A DNA stretch of 64,000 nucleotides, from NCBI GenBank assembly GCA_012274445.1, contig JAAROD010000069.1, positions 496,001 through 560,000 of the forward strand. Direction: 5' to 3'. Of this stretch, positions 1-11,759 are shown piece by piece (the first letter of the stretch is position 1; every line of letters begins with the position of its first letter). A model generated the notes under the pieces. That model made no database searches. It had not been told where the DNA came from and saw only the letters and a list, made by a program, of their open reading frames with translations. Both the position numbers and the translations under genes were made by a program. Origin of the DNA: Sclerotiophoma versabilis (Eukaryota; Ascomycota; Dothideomycetes; Pleosporales; Didymellaceae).

Positions 1-1420
1 GATGCCTGTCTCCCACACCGAAATACAATTCGAGTTGTCATCCATGATAACATCTGTCCTGATATTTTACAGATTACTACCGGTAGGTCTTATTTAGAGG
101 TTGATAGTGTCTTAGCAAGCCAAGTCTGTCTGAAAAATTGGAGCCTACACCATGTCCCACTTGTTGGCTTTGCTTCTGCTACACCGTACATACAAGGGCG
201 ATGAATAAGCGTGCTGACTAGTGTCCGTACAATGGTTGCACATTGGATCCAAGCGGGCAAGTGAAGAGGTCTTGCTCTGCCTCTCTTGGGTTGAGTTAAA
301 CATAGTACCCCTGACAAGCCGTTCTTCTTACTCTTCAATTCGGACGTCGTCTTATCTTTTCTTATGCTTAATGATACTACTACAGTCTTGGAGGGAGTGT
401 GTAGATTGTTATTGACCCAATGTCTGCTTCCTCTTCACACATCGGCCTTCACCGTCTGGTTTTTAGAAGCAAACGTTTATCGGAGTTGTGTTATTGTGCC
501 CTATCTGGATGCTACAAAACGGAGACACAAACGACGTCTTCTTGTGTTCTATTCCTGAAAGGACCGCATCGTCTAACATGATGATTCAACACTTGACATT
601 GGGATTACTCCTGGCTCTTGCCAGCATTATTTCAAAGCGAAATACTTCGACTATAAAGTTTCATCGTGCGGAGACCTCGGTATCTTTATCGGAAGGCCTA
701 TAGTACGACCGGCTTCCATGTTTCTTTTCGAGGTCTGTAAAGTGTTCAATCAATGGACTACTCACGCCCGGCTCGGACCGCATGAATAGCTACCTAAGAG
801 GTCATCGATTTCTTTGTCTAATACCCCTCTTATTGAGAAGGTACCCGAAGCCAACATTGAGCTGAGCCTGTTCGCCCCGAGACTCATATATGACTGCAAT
901 GGATACAAATGCTTTGAACTCCATATAAAGCTAACAACTGCATGCATAGAGTTAGTCGGGTTCTGATCTACTGCAAGGACTCCTAGCTTGCCGCGCGGAG
1001 GATAAAAGGGACGCGGTCGCTTCGCTGAAGTCCCCTCCCTGCAGGACACTACACGGTCGCTCGCATTGTTGACAATGCAGCAAGTTGGGCACAACAGTAC
1101 AACACAGTTTCTCAGGAGGGTTGTGATGAGGGTCGTCCGTCATGACCAGGTGGAAGACAGAAGGTGGTGTAAGGAAGTGACGGCCAAGACACATGTACCC
1201 AGCGGCAGCTGAAAAGTGCGGCAGCGACTGTCAATGCATGCGAATGATATGGGGGTATTTTCTCAATATACTACCCAACGACGCCTGGACCCTGCGCCAA
1301 AGCATTACATACGTACAAGCATACTTGCGCCAAACCTGAATGCTCCTTTACAACGCCACACGCTGGAAGAATGCTTAATCTGATTATTTTTGCACACATC
1401 ATGTATATCCCCACATCGTC
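1..1420. other. Left-edge region without a recognised gene
   Basis: Only short open frames with unconvincing composition occur on either strand. I see no conserved motif, tRNA box or repeat. The right end must include the 3' untranslated region of the nucleoporin gene, which stops at 1421 on the minus strand. Confidence 0.5.
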
Positions 1421-4400
1421 TCATCGCGCAGCTTCTTCAACCAGATCTCTGACATCCCTCGCTCTTTGCAGCCACTGCTGGTCATCTGCATCCCTTCCTA
1501 ATGTCTCACTGCTAAGTACGACTCGAAGATACTCAGCGAGCCCGATGGCGTTCTCTGCACTACCAAACAGCGCACCTGATCTTCTACTGATGATACCCCA
1601 CTGCTCCACTGTGTAGATACTCCATTTGACGAGCAACTTCTTGTTGCGGCCGGCGAAGGGAGCTTCTTGCGCATACCATAGCGCCTCGAATGTCGCAACG
1701 AGGTACTCGAAGGGTGCGTTCAGGCGGACAAGGATGTCGATGGGCCATGTGATGTTCGCGTTGAGGATGAGATCTCGTGAGTTTGAATTGGCGTCATGTG
1801 TGTAGTACTCGAGATCGTACTGAAGGAGGAGTTGAAGAACAATATTGACAGGGAAGACGTTCTCGTTCATGTTGACGCGACGACCAATTTCTTCAACCTT
1901 GAGCGCAAGCGACTCCCAAGGTTGTGCTGCCCTATCAGCGAGGGCCTGCTTATGAACTTGCTCAACCAGGTTGGACCATGTGTTGCGGATGTCGGGGATG
2001 TTGCGGTGGTCTGCGGCGTGGTAGATAAGCAAGCAGACATCGTAGTAGCCAGCCTGATCGGCGTAGTTGTGATACAACTAAGTGTGTGTTAGTTACTGAT
2101 GCAGAATGGTTGGGCCATGTGACCTACCTCGTCTAACGGCTGAATCTGACCGTTCAAGAGTCCAAGCACCTGCTCCTTACGAGCTGGGTCACGGGCGAGT
2201 CGCTCGTCGTTCTTTAATTTCCCTAGAATGTCATCTTGGATATTTGCGATATCAAGGTGATCAGCAATATTTCGTAGAAGTTCTTGTCTTGACTGCCTGT
2301 TTCGCACTCCAGTCTCAGAGAAACCAGTCATGCGTGTCGATGCGTTGGCCTTGGCGAACGAGAGGTACTCTATCCGCTTCTCCAGTGGCAGATCTAGCGA
2401 GCTCTTTGCAAGCTGATACTGTGTTTCTGCGGCGCTCAGGTAGTCGTTGTAATGAGCGTAGTAGCGCCACAAGAGGTCTGCGTGAGCGACGTCTTTCTCT
2501 GAGCTCTGGCGCAAATACTCGACTACGAACGGCGAGTTGATCTCAAGCAATCGCTCTGCCCAACCCTTTTGCATGTACCAGTCGTACAAGTAGTTCTGAA
2601 ACACCTCATCATCTGAGTTATTGATCTGCTCGTAAGCTTCGAACTTGCGTCGTGTGACTGGTGATACAACGCCATCTGGTACTGGTCCTTGGCTGTTGTA
2701 TGCTTGGTCAACCGCCTCAATGACTCGAAGAACGAGGTCATAGCATGCGGTACGCTTCTCGTAAAAGTCCCTTCGTACATCGTTAGGGTCTACGCTGGGG
2801 TCGTCACGATCTCGGATCCATGATAAAGCCTTATTCCCACGGTCCCACTCTTGAGCAACCTTGAGCGATAACCGGATAGCACCTAGGACCCAAATTAACG
2901 AAAGCTCGTATCAATGCAAAGTAGTTTCACTTACCGGCGTAAAACTCAAGCTGGATGTACTGGTTGACTGTTGAGGCCAAGTTGTCAAAAGTTAAGCTCT
3001 TTGCGACCTGTTCAAACAGGCCTAAGCTGTCGTTAAGCAGAATGCGTCCGCGTTCAGCGTTCGCACCTGTGTCTGCTGCCTTCTTCACGGCTTCTTGACC
3101 GCGGAAAATCATGACATCGTCTGCACTGCAGAAGCTGCCACACTTCCTTCTTAGAGACTCCGCCACTGATTCTACGTTGGAGCCCTTTGCGATATTGCGG
3201 TTGACGATCGCCTTAACCAAGTCCTTAGCGAGATCTCGACCTTCCTTAACAGAAAAGAGAGCCTGGAACGTCATGCGTCGAACCATGGCCTGTGAGTTGG
3301 GGTCAAGCAGCGCCATGATATCCTCCAGTCGCTCGTCAAACAGAACAAGAACAAAGGAGATACCTTCGACTATATCGTTGATGAGCGCAACCAGGCTAGT
3401 GAGCGCTCTGTGCTCGCCCTGTAGTTCGACCTCTTCTTGTCTTGATGAAACACGGCCCAGTGCTTCGGGGCCTGCGAGACCTTCGATGAATAACTTGTTG
3501 TCGTCAAGGAATTTTTGCAAGTCCATGAGCGCACGCTGGATATCCTGCAGTTTACTGACCTTCACAGCTGAAGAGAGAAGTGGTCCAGTTGGCGTGGCCT
3601 CCTCCTTAATAACTGGAGCATGCCAAATTGATCGCACAAGACGAGCCATATACATTGCAATACCATCGTGTCGTGGCGATGCTCGGACGTTCTCTACGCT
3701 AGGTCCCTCGACCGTCGCGCTCTCTGTCAGATGTGCCTTGCCACCAAATTCGATGAAGACCTTGCGTGCAAATTCCGTCACCTCAGGATCTGTGATCCTA
3801 GCGATTCGGGAGTCTGGCCCGACGTCAGAACCCTGGTTGCAAGCCACAGCCAAAGCAGTGGCCGCTGTCTCAGCAAGACCGTATTGCTTAGCAAGCTTTC
3901 TGATATCAGCTTCAGTGCCTTCTTGGCCACCCCCGTATTTGACTAGCGCGGCGAAGATGTCAACGAGTCGCTTTCGTCGTACCGTCTCGATACCGAAAGA
4001 TGTGATGATGGCGTATTCGTTGAGAGGCTTGTCGAATTGTGTCGCAAGTTCGTTACCGAATCCTAAAGGCTCGCTCCTGGCAGAGAAAGGCTCGGACACC
4101 TGTCCCATATCCTGAATTCTGCCTACAAGCTCCAATGACAAACCAGTCTCAGTGTAACGCGGAGGCTCTGAGCTTTCCCGCTGGCCAAGCAATCCTGAGT
4201 GAGGAGCTGAGATGAAGAGTGTTTGGTTGCGTTCGTTTTCTGACTTGAGAACGAACGAGAAGAATGACCCAGGTGCAAATCTGTTACCGTACTTGGTTTC
4301 CTTCAAAAATTTAGAATTGAACCCTAGTGGCGCCCCGCCCTGGTATGGTTGTAGTTGAGTCGAGTTGCTCTGCTGAGGAGTCTGGCCATCATCAGGAGGG

Positions 4401-5694
4401 AATCGAATATGGCGCAACTGCATGCTGTTCGGTGCACTCGTGCTGTCGCTATTCCAGCCACCAGATGTCGTGCTCAGATACAGTCTACATCCTGTAGATG
4501 TTGTTGCCATAAGAGAAAGGTGATCTGCTTCTGTGCTCGAGATAGGACTCAAAGCGACGATCTCCATCTTATTGAGAACCTCTGATTGGCGAACAATATG
4601 GCTACACATTGTCTGCAGGTTCGAGACGGTTCGAGTGATGACGCATTCGAGAGTCGCTGGGGCGCGCATGTGGTAGACCTTTACTGTGCTGTTCGTCGAG
4701 AGCGTGTACAGGAGGTTTCGGGTATCATCGACGACCATCTGCGCGATCCCCGCCTGCTGTGTAGTGCCATAGAACGGCAATGCAGGAAGACCCACAGCTT
4801 TGGAGACATGGTTTGTCTTGCTGCACTTACTGGAAAACCACCGATCCTCTTGCTGGTAGTTGAGCTCGTACACGTCTTCTGTGCTTCCGTCTCCGAAGAA
4901 GATGCGACCCGTCTTTTCTGATGCTGCGATTGCTGTTACTGTAATTCGCCTGACAGAAGTAGACAGCCCTGTGCGGTACAACGTGATACCGTGGACTCCC
5001 TCCGGTCCTCGCTGACACTCGACAGCGATCAAAAAAATGTCCGTGACCGTCGCGACTACCAGCAGATACTCTATGGTATCGACGAAAACCTTTGCACGGG
5101 GCTTGACCAGCTTTACGCAAGTAATGTTGCTTGGCTGCTCCTCAAATCCAACAAGCTCAGGATTCGGGTGTGTGTAGTCCCAGAGATAAACCTGGTTATC
5201 CACTACCACCCAGGCATGGTTGATCTCGGCGAACAAGCCCATCTGCGTCGACATTTGCGTGTGATCCACCTGCTCAAAAACGGCCTCTGGGAGTCGGTAT
5301 GTTCGCAGCTTTTGGAAAGGCGCCCACGCTGGATTTGTGGGTAGTTCATACTCGCCAGAGATGCCCTCTGTGTGTTGGTTAGCACCCAACAACGCTCCTG
5401 CTCCCTCTTTTCGCGCTACTTACGCCCAACATACGCTTCCAATGGAGGATAGCGATTGTCTCGGTCCAACATGTTGTTGATCGTGCGCGCAGCACGCTCA
5501 ATGGCGCTCTCGACCGGCGGCGCAGGAAGCGCCTGTGCTTGTTGTTGCGGCTGCTGCTGAGGCTGCGCAATGGATGGTTGTCGTTGTTGCGACATGGATG
5601 GTTGCCGTACCAGCCCGCCTCGGTTCGGCGCGGGGGTGTTGATGAACATGCCCGGCGTGGGACGCTGTGGCGTCGTAGGGACCGTGAAGTTCAT
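1421..5694 (-). CDS. NUP170: Nucleoporin NUP170/NUP155 family (inner-ring scaffold)
   Basis: Large non-repetitive nucleoporin of the inner ring of the nuclear pore complex. Four exons fit by splice motifs and phase: 5694-5424, 5367-2935, 2882-2128 and 2077-1421, giving about 1371 residues, close to the usual 1300-1400 of the Nup155/Nup170 family. The N-terminus (begins MNFTVPTTPQRPTPGMFINT) is disordered and Pro/Gln-rich. It is followed by a region matching the family's N-terminal beta-propeller (for example the stretch with WVVVDNQVYLWDY) and then a long alpha-helical solenoid to the C-terminus. Introns are 51-57 bp. In other fungi this family joins the Nup192/Nic96 scaffold and contacts the pore membrane; that role is by homology. 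It is divergent from the AIM41-like gene, with 460 bp between the starts. Confidence 0.93.
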
Positions 5695-6154
5695 ATTGTG
5701 CTGCGGATATGTGGTGGGCGGGCGCGGTGGCCTGGGTGAGAGCGAGCTTTAGGTGGTGGTTGGGAACACGCGCTGGCGTTCAAGCGTAGACATGAATCGC
5801 GCGCAAATGCTGAGATGCTCCAGAAAAAAGAAAAGCGCGCCACGCTTCGTATCGAACAAGGTGCAGGACTGCAATTGCGGGTGGACAAAGTGCTGCAGTT
5901 GAAAGTTGATGGACAACAAAAGAGCTTGCTTGGCGCGAATGATGACAGGGATGTCAGCTCTGGCGCGGCGCGTCTGAGCTTCAGCTTTTTGGTGGATCAG
6001 CGTCGACATTCACTCAAGCATTGACTTCACAACAACAGTGCACGAGTGTTTCACCAGACGCGAGGTCCACTTTCACAGTACTCAGGACATTGTCGTAGCA
6101 ACATCGCTTCATATTCTTTGGACTTGACCGACATTAGCAACCCAGACAGTCATC
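5695..6154. promoter_or_regulatory. Divergent promoter region, NUP170 / AIM41
   Basis: This 460 bp separates two divergently transcribed start codons and so must hold both promoters and 5' UTRs. I see no convincing TATA box. Short open frames here are not conserved-looking. Confidence 0.5.
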
Positions 6155-6715
6155 ATGGCACTCTTCAGACCTACAACGCTGCGTACAGCTTTCTCTGCCT
6201 CCCAGTCGACGTGCATTCGTTATGCCACTCTGCGTTATTCGTCCACAACGACCTCTGAGTCTGTAGTCCTCCCCCGGTTACAATCCGACCTCAAGACCGC
6301 AATGCGCGCGAAGAACAAGCCTGCGCTCAACGTCATCCGCGCTCTCCAAGCTGAGATCATTAACGCTTCCAAGACCGCGAAGCCAATCGAGAACGACGGC
6401 ACACTCTACGCGTTAGTTCAGAAGCAAATCAAGGCTGCGAACGCTACTATAGAGGAGTGCACTGCTGCCAAACGCCCGGACTTGGTTGAGAAGGAGCAGG
6501 CGCATCTGGATGTGCTGAAGAAATATGCAGAGGATATCCCAAAGGTGCCAGAGACCGAGTTGAACAGCATCATCGACCAGGCAATTGCCGGGTTCGAGGG
6601 GGCTAAGAGGGCGTATGGACCTGTTATGGGCAAGGTCATGGGCGCCATCAAGGGCAGGCCGCACGATATTGAGTATGTGCAGAAGAGAATCGAGGAGCTC
6701 ATTGGGAAGAAATAG
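6155..6715 (+). CDS. AIM41: AIM41-like mitochondrial protein (YqeY/GatB-like domain)
   Basis: Intronless 186-residue protein. The first ~30 residues (MALFRPTTLRTAF...) are rich in Ser, Thr and Arg and lack acidic residues, as in a mitochondrial presequence. From about residue 40 the helical YqeY domain follows, with the typical run 'LKTAMRAKNKPALNVIRALQ' and a C-terminal tail-like helical bundle ending in 'AIKGRPHDIEYVQKRIEELI'. YqeY domains resemble the tRNA-binding tail domain of GatB amidotransferase subunits. In yeast the gene is known only from altered mitochondrial inheritance, so the biochemical role is not established. ATG at 6155 is chosen because it gives the presequence. Confidence 0.9.
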   Translation: MALFRPTTLRTAFSASQSTCIRYATLRYSSTTTSESVVLPRLQSDLKTAMRAKNKPALNVIRALQAEIINASKTAKPIENDGTLYALVQKQIKAANATIEECTAAKRPDLVEKEQAHLDVLKKYAEDIPKVPETELNSIIDQAIAGFEGAKRAYGPVMGKVMGAIKGRPHDIEYVQKRIEELIGKK

Positions 6716-7747
6716 ACAGGTTCAAGGTCTAGCTCAGGAGACGACCATACTATGGCTGTATATCATGTGTCAAAAAGATGTACCTTGTAACAATAAAATG
6801 TAGAGGAAGACGTCGGCTGTAGCGTCTCGAAAAGACTAAGACGGCGGTGTACTAATTTGAGCCTTTACAACCATGAATATTGGCATACGACGTGGACCAA
6901 CGTTGGTCAATTTAAAGGAAGTGAATGACCCTTGAGGATGTCAATGAACCTAGCTTGTCTAGTGTACCGCAGTAAATTGGGTAGAAGGGCAGAGACACCG
7001 GGCCGTTCCCATGTACGGATAACGTCGCGGGAGCTGAAGGCGCGAACATGCAGTATGGCAGTTATGCAGCGGTTGACGCATGTAGTTGAGGCTGAGGGTG
7101 GCTCAAGTTATACAACCCACCAAGCAAGGAACGCTCCTTCAGAAACGCAATGACGTCACCCTTCGAATTGCAGCATGCATGTCTGGTTGTGTCCAAGTGA
7201 CAATACGAGGGTAGGGGTAGCCTTGTGGCAGCGAAAACTCTGGAAATTGGGCAGAATCGAGTCTTGTGTATGTGTAGCCCAAAGGTTGAATCCTAGGTCG
7301 ACTGCTTCTTTGTTCTATTGTCAAGCAAGTAGGAACCGGTTGCAGTGCCCAACTTCAAATATGCCCGAACTCATGCATTAGACACTTGATTTGCCTGTCT
7401 GAAACAACCCGCAGAGGAAGAGTCAGCGGCTATCATGGGCCGGCCGCAAATCACGGCGCAGGGGCACGAGCGCCCCATTGCGCCCCGAACAGCGATGACG
7501 TTGTTCCCTGATTCAAGGTCGCACCCGCACGCCATCAGCGCTCCTGACTTGCAGCAATATATTCGCAGCCATACGCCGTGCTCCTTCACTCAAATCTCGA
7601 CTCGGCTGGCGCTGCTCCTACGATACTTACACGTTGCGCCCACAGTCCGTGACCAAACTCTACGAACGGATATCCGGCAACCGCCCCGCATCACGAGTTA
7701 TCGAGTCAACAAGGCTGGCATAGCCATTTACTCCCTCCAGTCCAGCC
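6716..7747. other. Intergenic region, nothing recognised
   Basis: About 1 kb between two plus-strand genes. It should contain the AIM41 3' UTR and the promoter of the next gene. Open frames are short and have no family resemblance I can recognise. Confidence 0.5.
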
Positions 7748-9335
7748 ATGTATCGCTCCTCGACCGGTAATCTCGCCAGCTACGAGGACGACGTACCTCG
7801 CGGAGGTCAGCGTTGGGATCGCGACAGGTTCGAGCGCATGAGGGGTGGCAGGGGTCCTCCTAGCCGCGACGACGAACATGATCACTTTCGCTTCCAAGAG
7901 CACGATCGATTCCCAGGAGGTCGCCGTGACATCGATATCCACGAGGACTATGATCGCCGTGGCCCGCCCAGCAGGCAGCCCACCCGCGTTGCAGAGAGGG
8001 ACCGCTTCTTCGAGGAAGATCGTTTTGAGCGTCGTGCTCCTCCCCGCCGAAGTGACATCTTTGAGGAGCGCACGCCTTCTGAGGTAGCCAACCAGGCACT
8101 TGCACCATACCGCCGAAAGTCCGTCATCGACGAAGACATCAACATCGACATCAAGCATCAAGTTTCGAAGCCACGGAAGCCAGCGCGTCCACAGTACATT
8201 CGCAGACAGTCATCTCTCGACACTTTTGATCGCCGACCCCTGCCTCGCTATGGAGACGTTGAGAGGATTGAGAGGGACGAGTACCATGAGTACCGCCCAC
8301 CTGCCAATGTGCCTATTCCATTGCCAATTCGCGAACGTCGTAGGTCACCGGATCGTCGACGATTCAGGCAGTCTGACGAGGATCTTGCTTACGGAGAATT
8401 TAACGGCAGAGGACGGGAGCGTGAAGAGTACCGTGAGATCGAAGTGTCGAGAAACAAGAGCAGAGTGCGAAGAAGCAAGAGTGTCGCGGGTTCTAGACGC
8501 AGTTCTTCGTCCGACAGTGTATCAGAGGTCCAACTTCCACGCGCAAACTGGGGCAAAAGAGGAAAGACTAGACTGCCGAAGCGACTGGTAAAGAGGCAAG
8601 CAATTATCGATCTTGGCTACCCTTTCGAGGAGGAGGTACGTAGCTCTTCAAGACGCATTGTTGCCTTACTAACTGAGACAGGATGATTTTATCATTATCA
8701 CTCGTGCTCTTGAGAAGGAACATATCGATGAATGCATCAAGATTAGCGAGAACTATAAAGAGGGTACGACAGCCATAATTCACCATGAGCCCTTGGCTAA
8801 GCATACAGCAGAAAAAACAACATATGTCTACGAAGAGCGGGTCGAGGAGACGTCAGCCCCACCTCCACCGCCGCCTCCGCCAGAGTTCGTAGCAGCACCT
8901 CCGCCACCTCCCTCCGTTTATGCAGCACCTCCCCCGCCGCCCCAAGTCTATGCAGCGCCACCGCCTCCGCCAGCATCCGTCTACGCGGTGCCACCACCTC
9001 AACGCGCCCCAACAGTCTACGAGCCATCAGTGCGCAGCATGTCGCCTCCTAGACACGAGCACGAGAGGTACGTTGAGATCGAGCGATCAGCCGCCATGCA
9101 TGGGCCAGCAACGGCGTTCCTACCGGAGGGACGCCAGCTTGTCCGACCGAGAGAGCGTTCAGAGCGCGAGATCCGGGAGGAGATTCGTTCGTTAGAGGAG
9201 GAGCGCCAGCTGCTCAAGTACGAGCGAGGTGAAGACTACGATGTAGTCTATGAACGACGGGACCCTCGTCGAGAGGTTGTTCGTGTCGACAGGGACAGAA
9301 AGGGTAGGTTAGCCCTTGTCCGCTCGGCCCATTGA
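7748..9335 (+). CDS. DUF8035-like charged, proline-rich protein
   Basis: Two exons, 7748-8635 and 8682-9335, joined in phase (46-bp intron, GTACGT...ACAG) give 513 residues. The N-terminal ~290 residues are highly charged and Arg/Asp/Glu-rich, with RD/ER-like dipeptides. A short conserved core follows across the splice, with 'RQAIIDLGYPFEEE' then 'DDFIIITRALEKEHIDE'-like sequence; this resembles the DUF8035 core found in many ascomycetes. Next come runs of eight, five and five prolines separated by Val/Tyr/Ala spacers. The C-terminus is a charged coiled-coil-like segment ending in RKGRLALVRSAH. No enzyme motif is seen; the function is unknown. A further 3' exon was considered, but the basic ending fits the family as I remember it. 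Confidence 0.78.
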
Positions 9336-9820
9336 GAACGGCAAATTGATACCCGGTAGGACGACGCGATCGGCCCAACCCAAAGATCGTGGCAGCCATG
9401 ATGTCTACTCTGACTTGAGGGCTACGCGAGTTGCATACCTGTACGGGCCACATCTGGCCAGGCTAGGCGTAAATGGCAATGTTTTTTACATCACGGCGCT
9501 AGGATTGGGCGTCTCCCTCCACGAGCTTACGGCTGGATGTCTGAAGAAATGCTTTTGATATGCCGATTCTGGGAATTTCTTTGGTATGGCATGATTTGGA
9601 AGGCTGAGGTATTACACTATATTCACGAGATGTACGATCACGAATAATGAACGATACGCATGATACTAAAGCTCCCTCACCAATAATGTTACGGACTTAA
9701 CGTGATATGAACACTAAACTCCAGACAAGCTCCAAACAACACGCCCACCCGCATCCCACACCTCAAGCTCCACAACCCCACCTCCACACCCGCAAAGCCA
9801 CACCCAATGGCTGCAGAGAT
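9336..9820. other. Intergenic region before ARV1
   Basis: 485 bp holding the 3' UTR of the previous gene and the ARV1 promoter. A frame in phase with ARV1 extends upstream to an ATG at 9707, but the translated segment is His/Pro/Thr-rich and lies before the conserved start, so I treat it as untranslated. Confidence 0.45.
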
Positions 9821-10807
9821 ATGCCCATCTGCATAGAGTGCCGCTACCCTGTGAAAACACTGTACACCGAGTACTCGAAAGCCGACGACCGCGCATTGGG
9901 AAAGGGCGTGCGCTTGACACAATGTCCGCGCTGCAAGAAGTTCGCCGACAAGTATGTCGAGCATGACTTTGTGGTGTTGTTCATTGATCTGGTCTTGATC
10001 AAGCCGCAAGTAAGACAATAGACACGCAGAGTAAGAGGACGAAAGCTGACAGTGCAGGTGTACCGGCATCTCCTGTTCAACCGCCTCGGTCGCGACGACG
10101 CTAAATTCGACGTGCGTCCACCTCCTCCCTCTTATAATTTCAACGCTGACATATAGCAGCGCTCAATCCTCCGCCTCGGCATTCTCCTCCTCCTCTTCGA
10201 CGTCTACCTAACATGGGCGCGCATCGAAAAGCTGCCCCTGCCCCGCAGCTCGCCCTACCACGCTCCCACACCCGCCTCGCCCGCGCTCACCAACGCTGCA
10301 ATCCTCCAAGCCCAACCCCTGATCCTGCAATATTTGTTCTTCCTCCTCCTCGTCACCCTCTCAACCCTCGCTTTCCATCTCCCCATCCGCCTCCTCACAA
10401 GCCTCAATCCGGCCTCCCTCCCGCCGTCTCTGCGCCCCTGGTACACGAAACTCATACCCTATTATCCGCATCCGACCCCATTGAGCACGGCGCTGCTGGT
10501 CAGTAGCTGTACGAAGCTCTTCCCTATTCTCTTGATTATCTGGGATTATGATTTGCCGAGTAGCGCAACGGCGGTCAGCTGGGCGGTTATTGTGAACAAT
10601 GTCGCGGCCTTGGAGATTTTGATGGATTGTGGATATGTCAGGGCCGGCGTGTTGGTTGGGGTTGGCGCGGGGCTGAGGTGGGTTGTTGCGGCGAGTGTGG
10701 TTAGGGAGGCCGGGTTGGGGAGTGGGTGGGAGGATGATGGGGGTGTGGTTGAAGGCGTTATAGGGGGTGTAGAGAGCTGGGTGAGGGGAATTGTGGGTGT
10801 TGGATGA
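9821..10807 (+). CDS. ARV1: ARV1 family sterol/lipid homeostasis protein
   Basis: ER membrane protein needed for normal sterol distribution and GPI-precursor handling in yeast. Exons 9821-10009, 10058-10111 and 10157-10807 keep phase and give about 297 residues. The N-terminal ARV1 homology domain is clear: 'MPICIECRYPVKTLYTEYS' followed by 'LTQCPRCKKFADKYVEHD', with two CxxC pairs likely to bind zinc. The small second exon encodes 'VYRHLLFNRL', also typical. The rest is hydrophobic with several predicted membrane spans, including one at the start of exon 3. The last acceptor could be 3 nt later (adjacent TAG and CAG). An in-frame ATG at 9707 would add 38 residues; the conserved start favours 9821. 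Confidence 0.92.
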
Positions 10808-11191
10808 GGTCTGTCGCGGTCTGCATAAGCACAGGTGGCACAAGAGTTAGGTTACGATATGATACCCCAATGATTCTGCTAGGGTCGTGAGTGCAATGGA
10901 CTAGCCTTTGTGCACGTCAATCGTGTAAGCGCGCAGATTGCTCATACTTGTCAAGAGTCGCGTGTGAATGTGCCCGAAATGCTTCATATAACGTTTGTAC
11001 AGCCCAGAACCCATGTAACGCCCAGCCAACTATACAATGCGCTCAAGTCTCGAAATGCCCATCTCTGCTGCTTGTCCCGTCCTTGCTTCCGCACGGGTCC
11101 TAACCTCAGGCCTCAACCTTAGGTCAATGGATGCGTTTTATTTGCCTACGACTTCTCTGTCTATTGCAAACTGCCTCCTTGTATATGTAGT
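10808..11191. other. Convergent intergenic region, ARV1 / VMA9
   Basis: 384 bp between the stop codons of two converging genes; expected to hold two 3' UTRs. Nothing else is recognised. Confidence 0.5.
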
Positions 11192-11759
11192 CTACCCTTG
11201 GTTGTACTCCGGTCGCAGATCGTTTCGTACAGGCGAGATGAGAGGATGAAGTTGAGCGAGGAATGTGATGGCCCACATGATGTACATCGCGGCGGCAGAG
11301 AGGACAAGAGTTGATCGCCAGATGCTGTGGGTAGGTTGTCAGCATGGTTCTTAAGATTAATGTTCATTCATGTCCAAGGTGGCGCGCCAGTTTTCAATGA
11401 TTTGGTGATCATGATCCAGCTATCGAGATCCAACCGGTCACACTGTATGCAGATACCGGTTGTGTTTCGATGAATCGGTTCGAGCGGGGCGACATATGTG
11501 TATGCCGTTGTAGCGATTGAGAATGATGGCGATATTGTAATCTGGTAGGCTCGGACTGTATCGTTTTGCACCATCCATGGCGCAAAGTGTGAGGCAGTGT
11601 AAAAAGCATACGTACGTCTGGTTCTCACCCTTGGGTGCGAGGATCCATGCTGCTGCGCAGAAGATTACAGTGACGAGAAGTCCAATAAAGGGTGCCCAGC
11701 TAGATGTTGTTAGCTTCCAGCTTTTGATGATCTACGGCGCATGCATACCCGTTAGCCAT
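11192..11759 (-). CDS. VMA9: V-type proton ATPase subunit e
   Basis: Small membrane subunit of the V0 sector of the vacuolar proton ATPase. The gene is split, so no single open frame reveals it. Exons 11759-11749 (ATG GCT AAC GG), 11699-11616 and 11324-11192 join in phase to 75 residues starting MANGW. Two hydrophobic segments (about residues 6-25 and 35-57) flank the loop 'APKGENQTIWRSTL', which is the family hallmark and carries an N-glycosylation sequon (NQT). The second helix contains 'MWAITFLAQLHPLI', also characteristic. The tail is 'RNDLRPEYNQG'. Introns are 49 bp and an unusually long 291 bp. Length and motif order match yeast Vma9 and relatives. Confidence 0.9.

Noticed and set aside
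7260..7300. Possible tRNA B-box-like sequence (AGGTTGAATCC)
   Set aside because: It lacks the TTC of the consensus GGTTCRANNCC, and no matching A-box or acceptor stem is visible nearby.
9336..9558. Extra 3' exon for the DUF8035-like gene
   Set aside because: A GTAGGT...GTAG pair could extend the frame, but the downstream translation looks random and the ending at 9335 matches the expected basic terminus.
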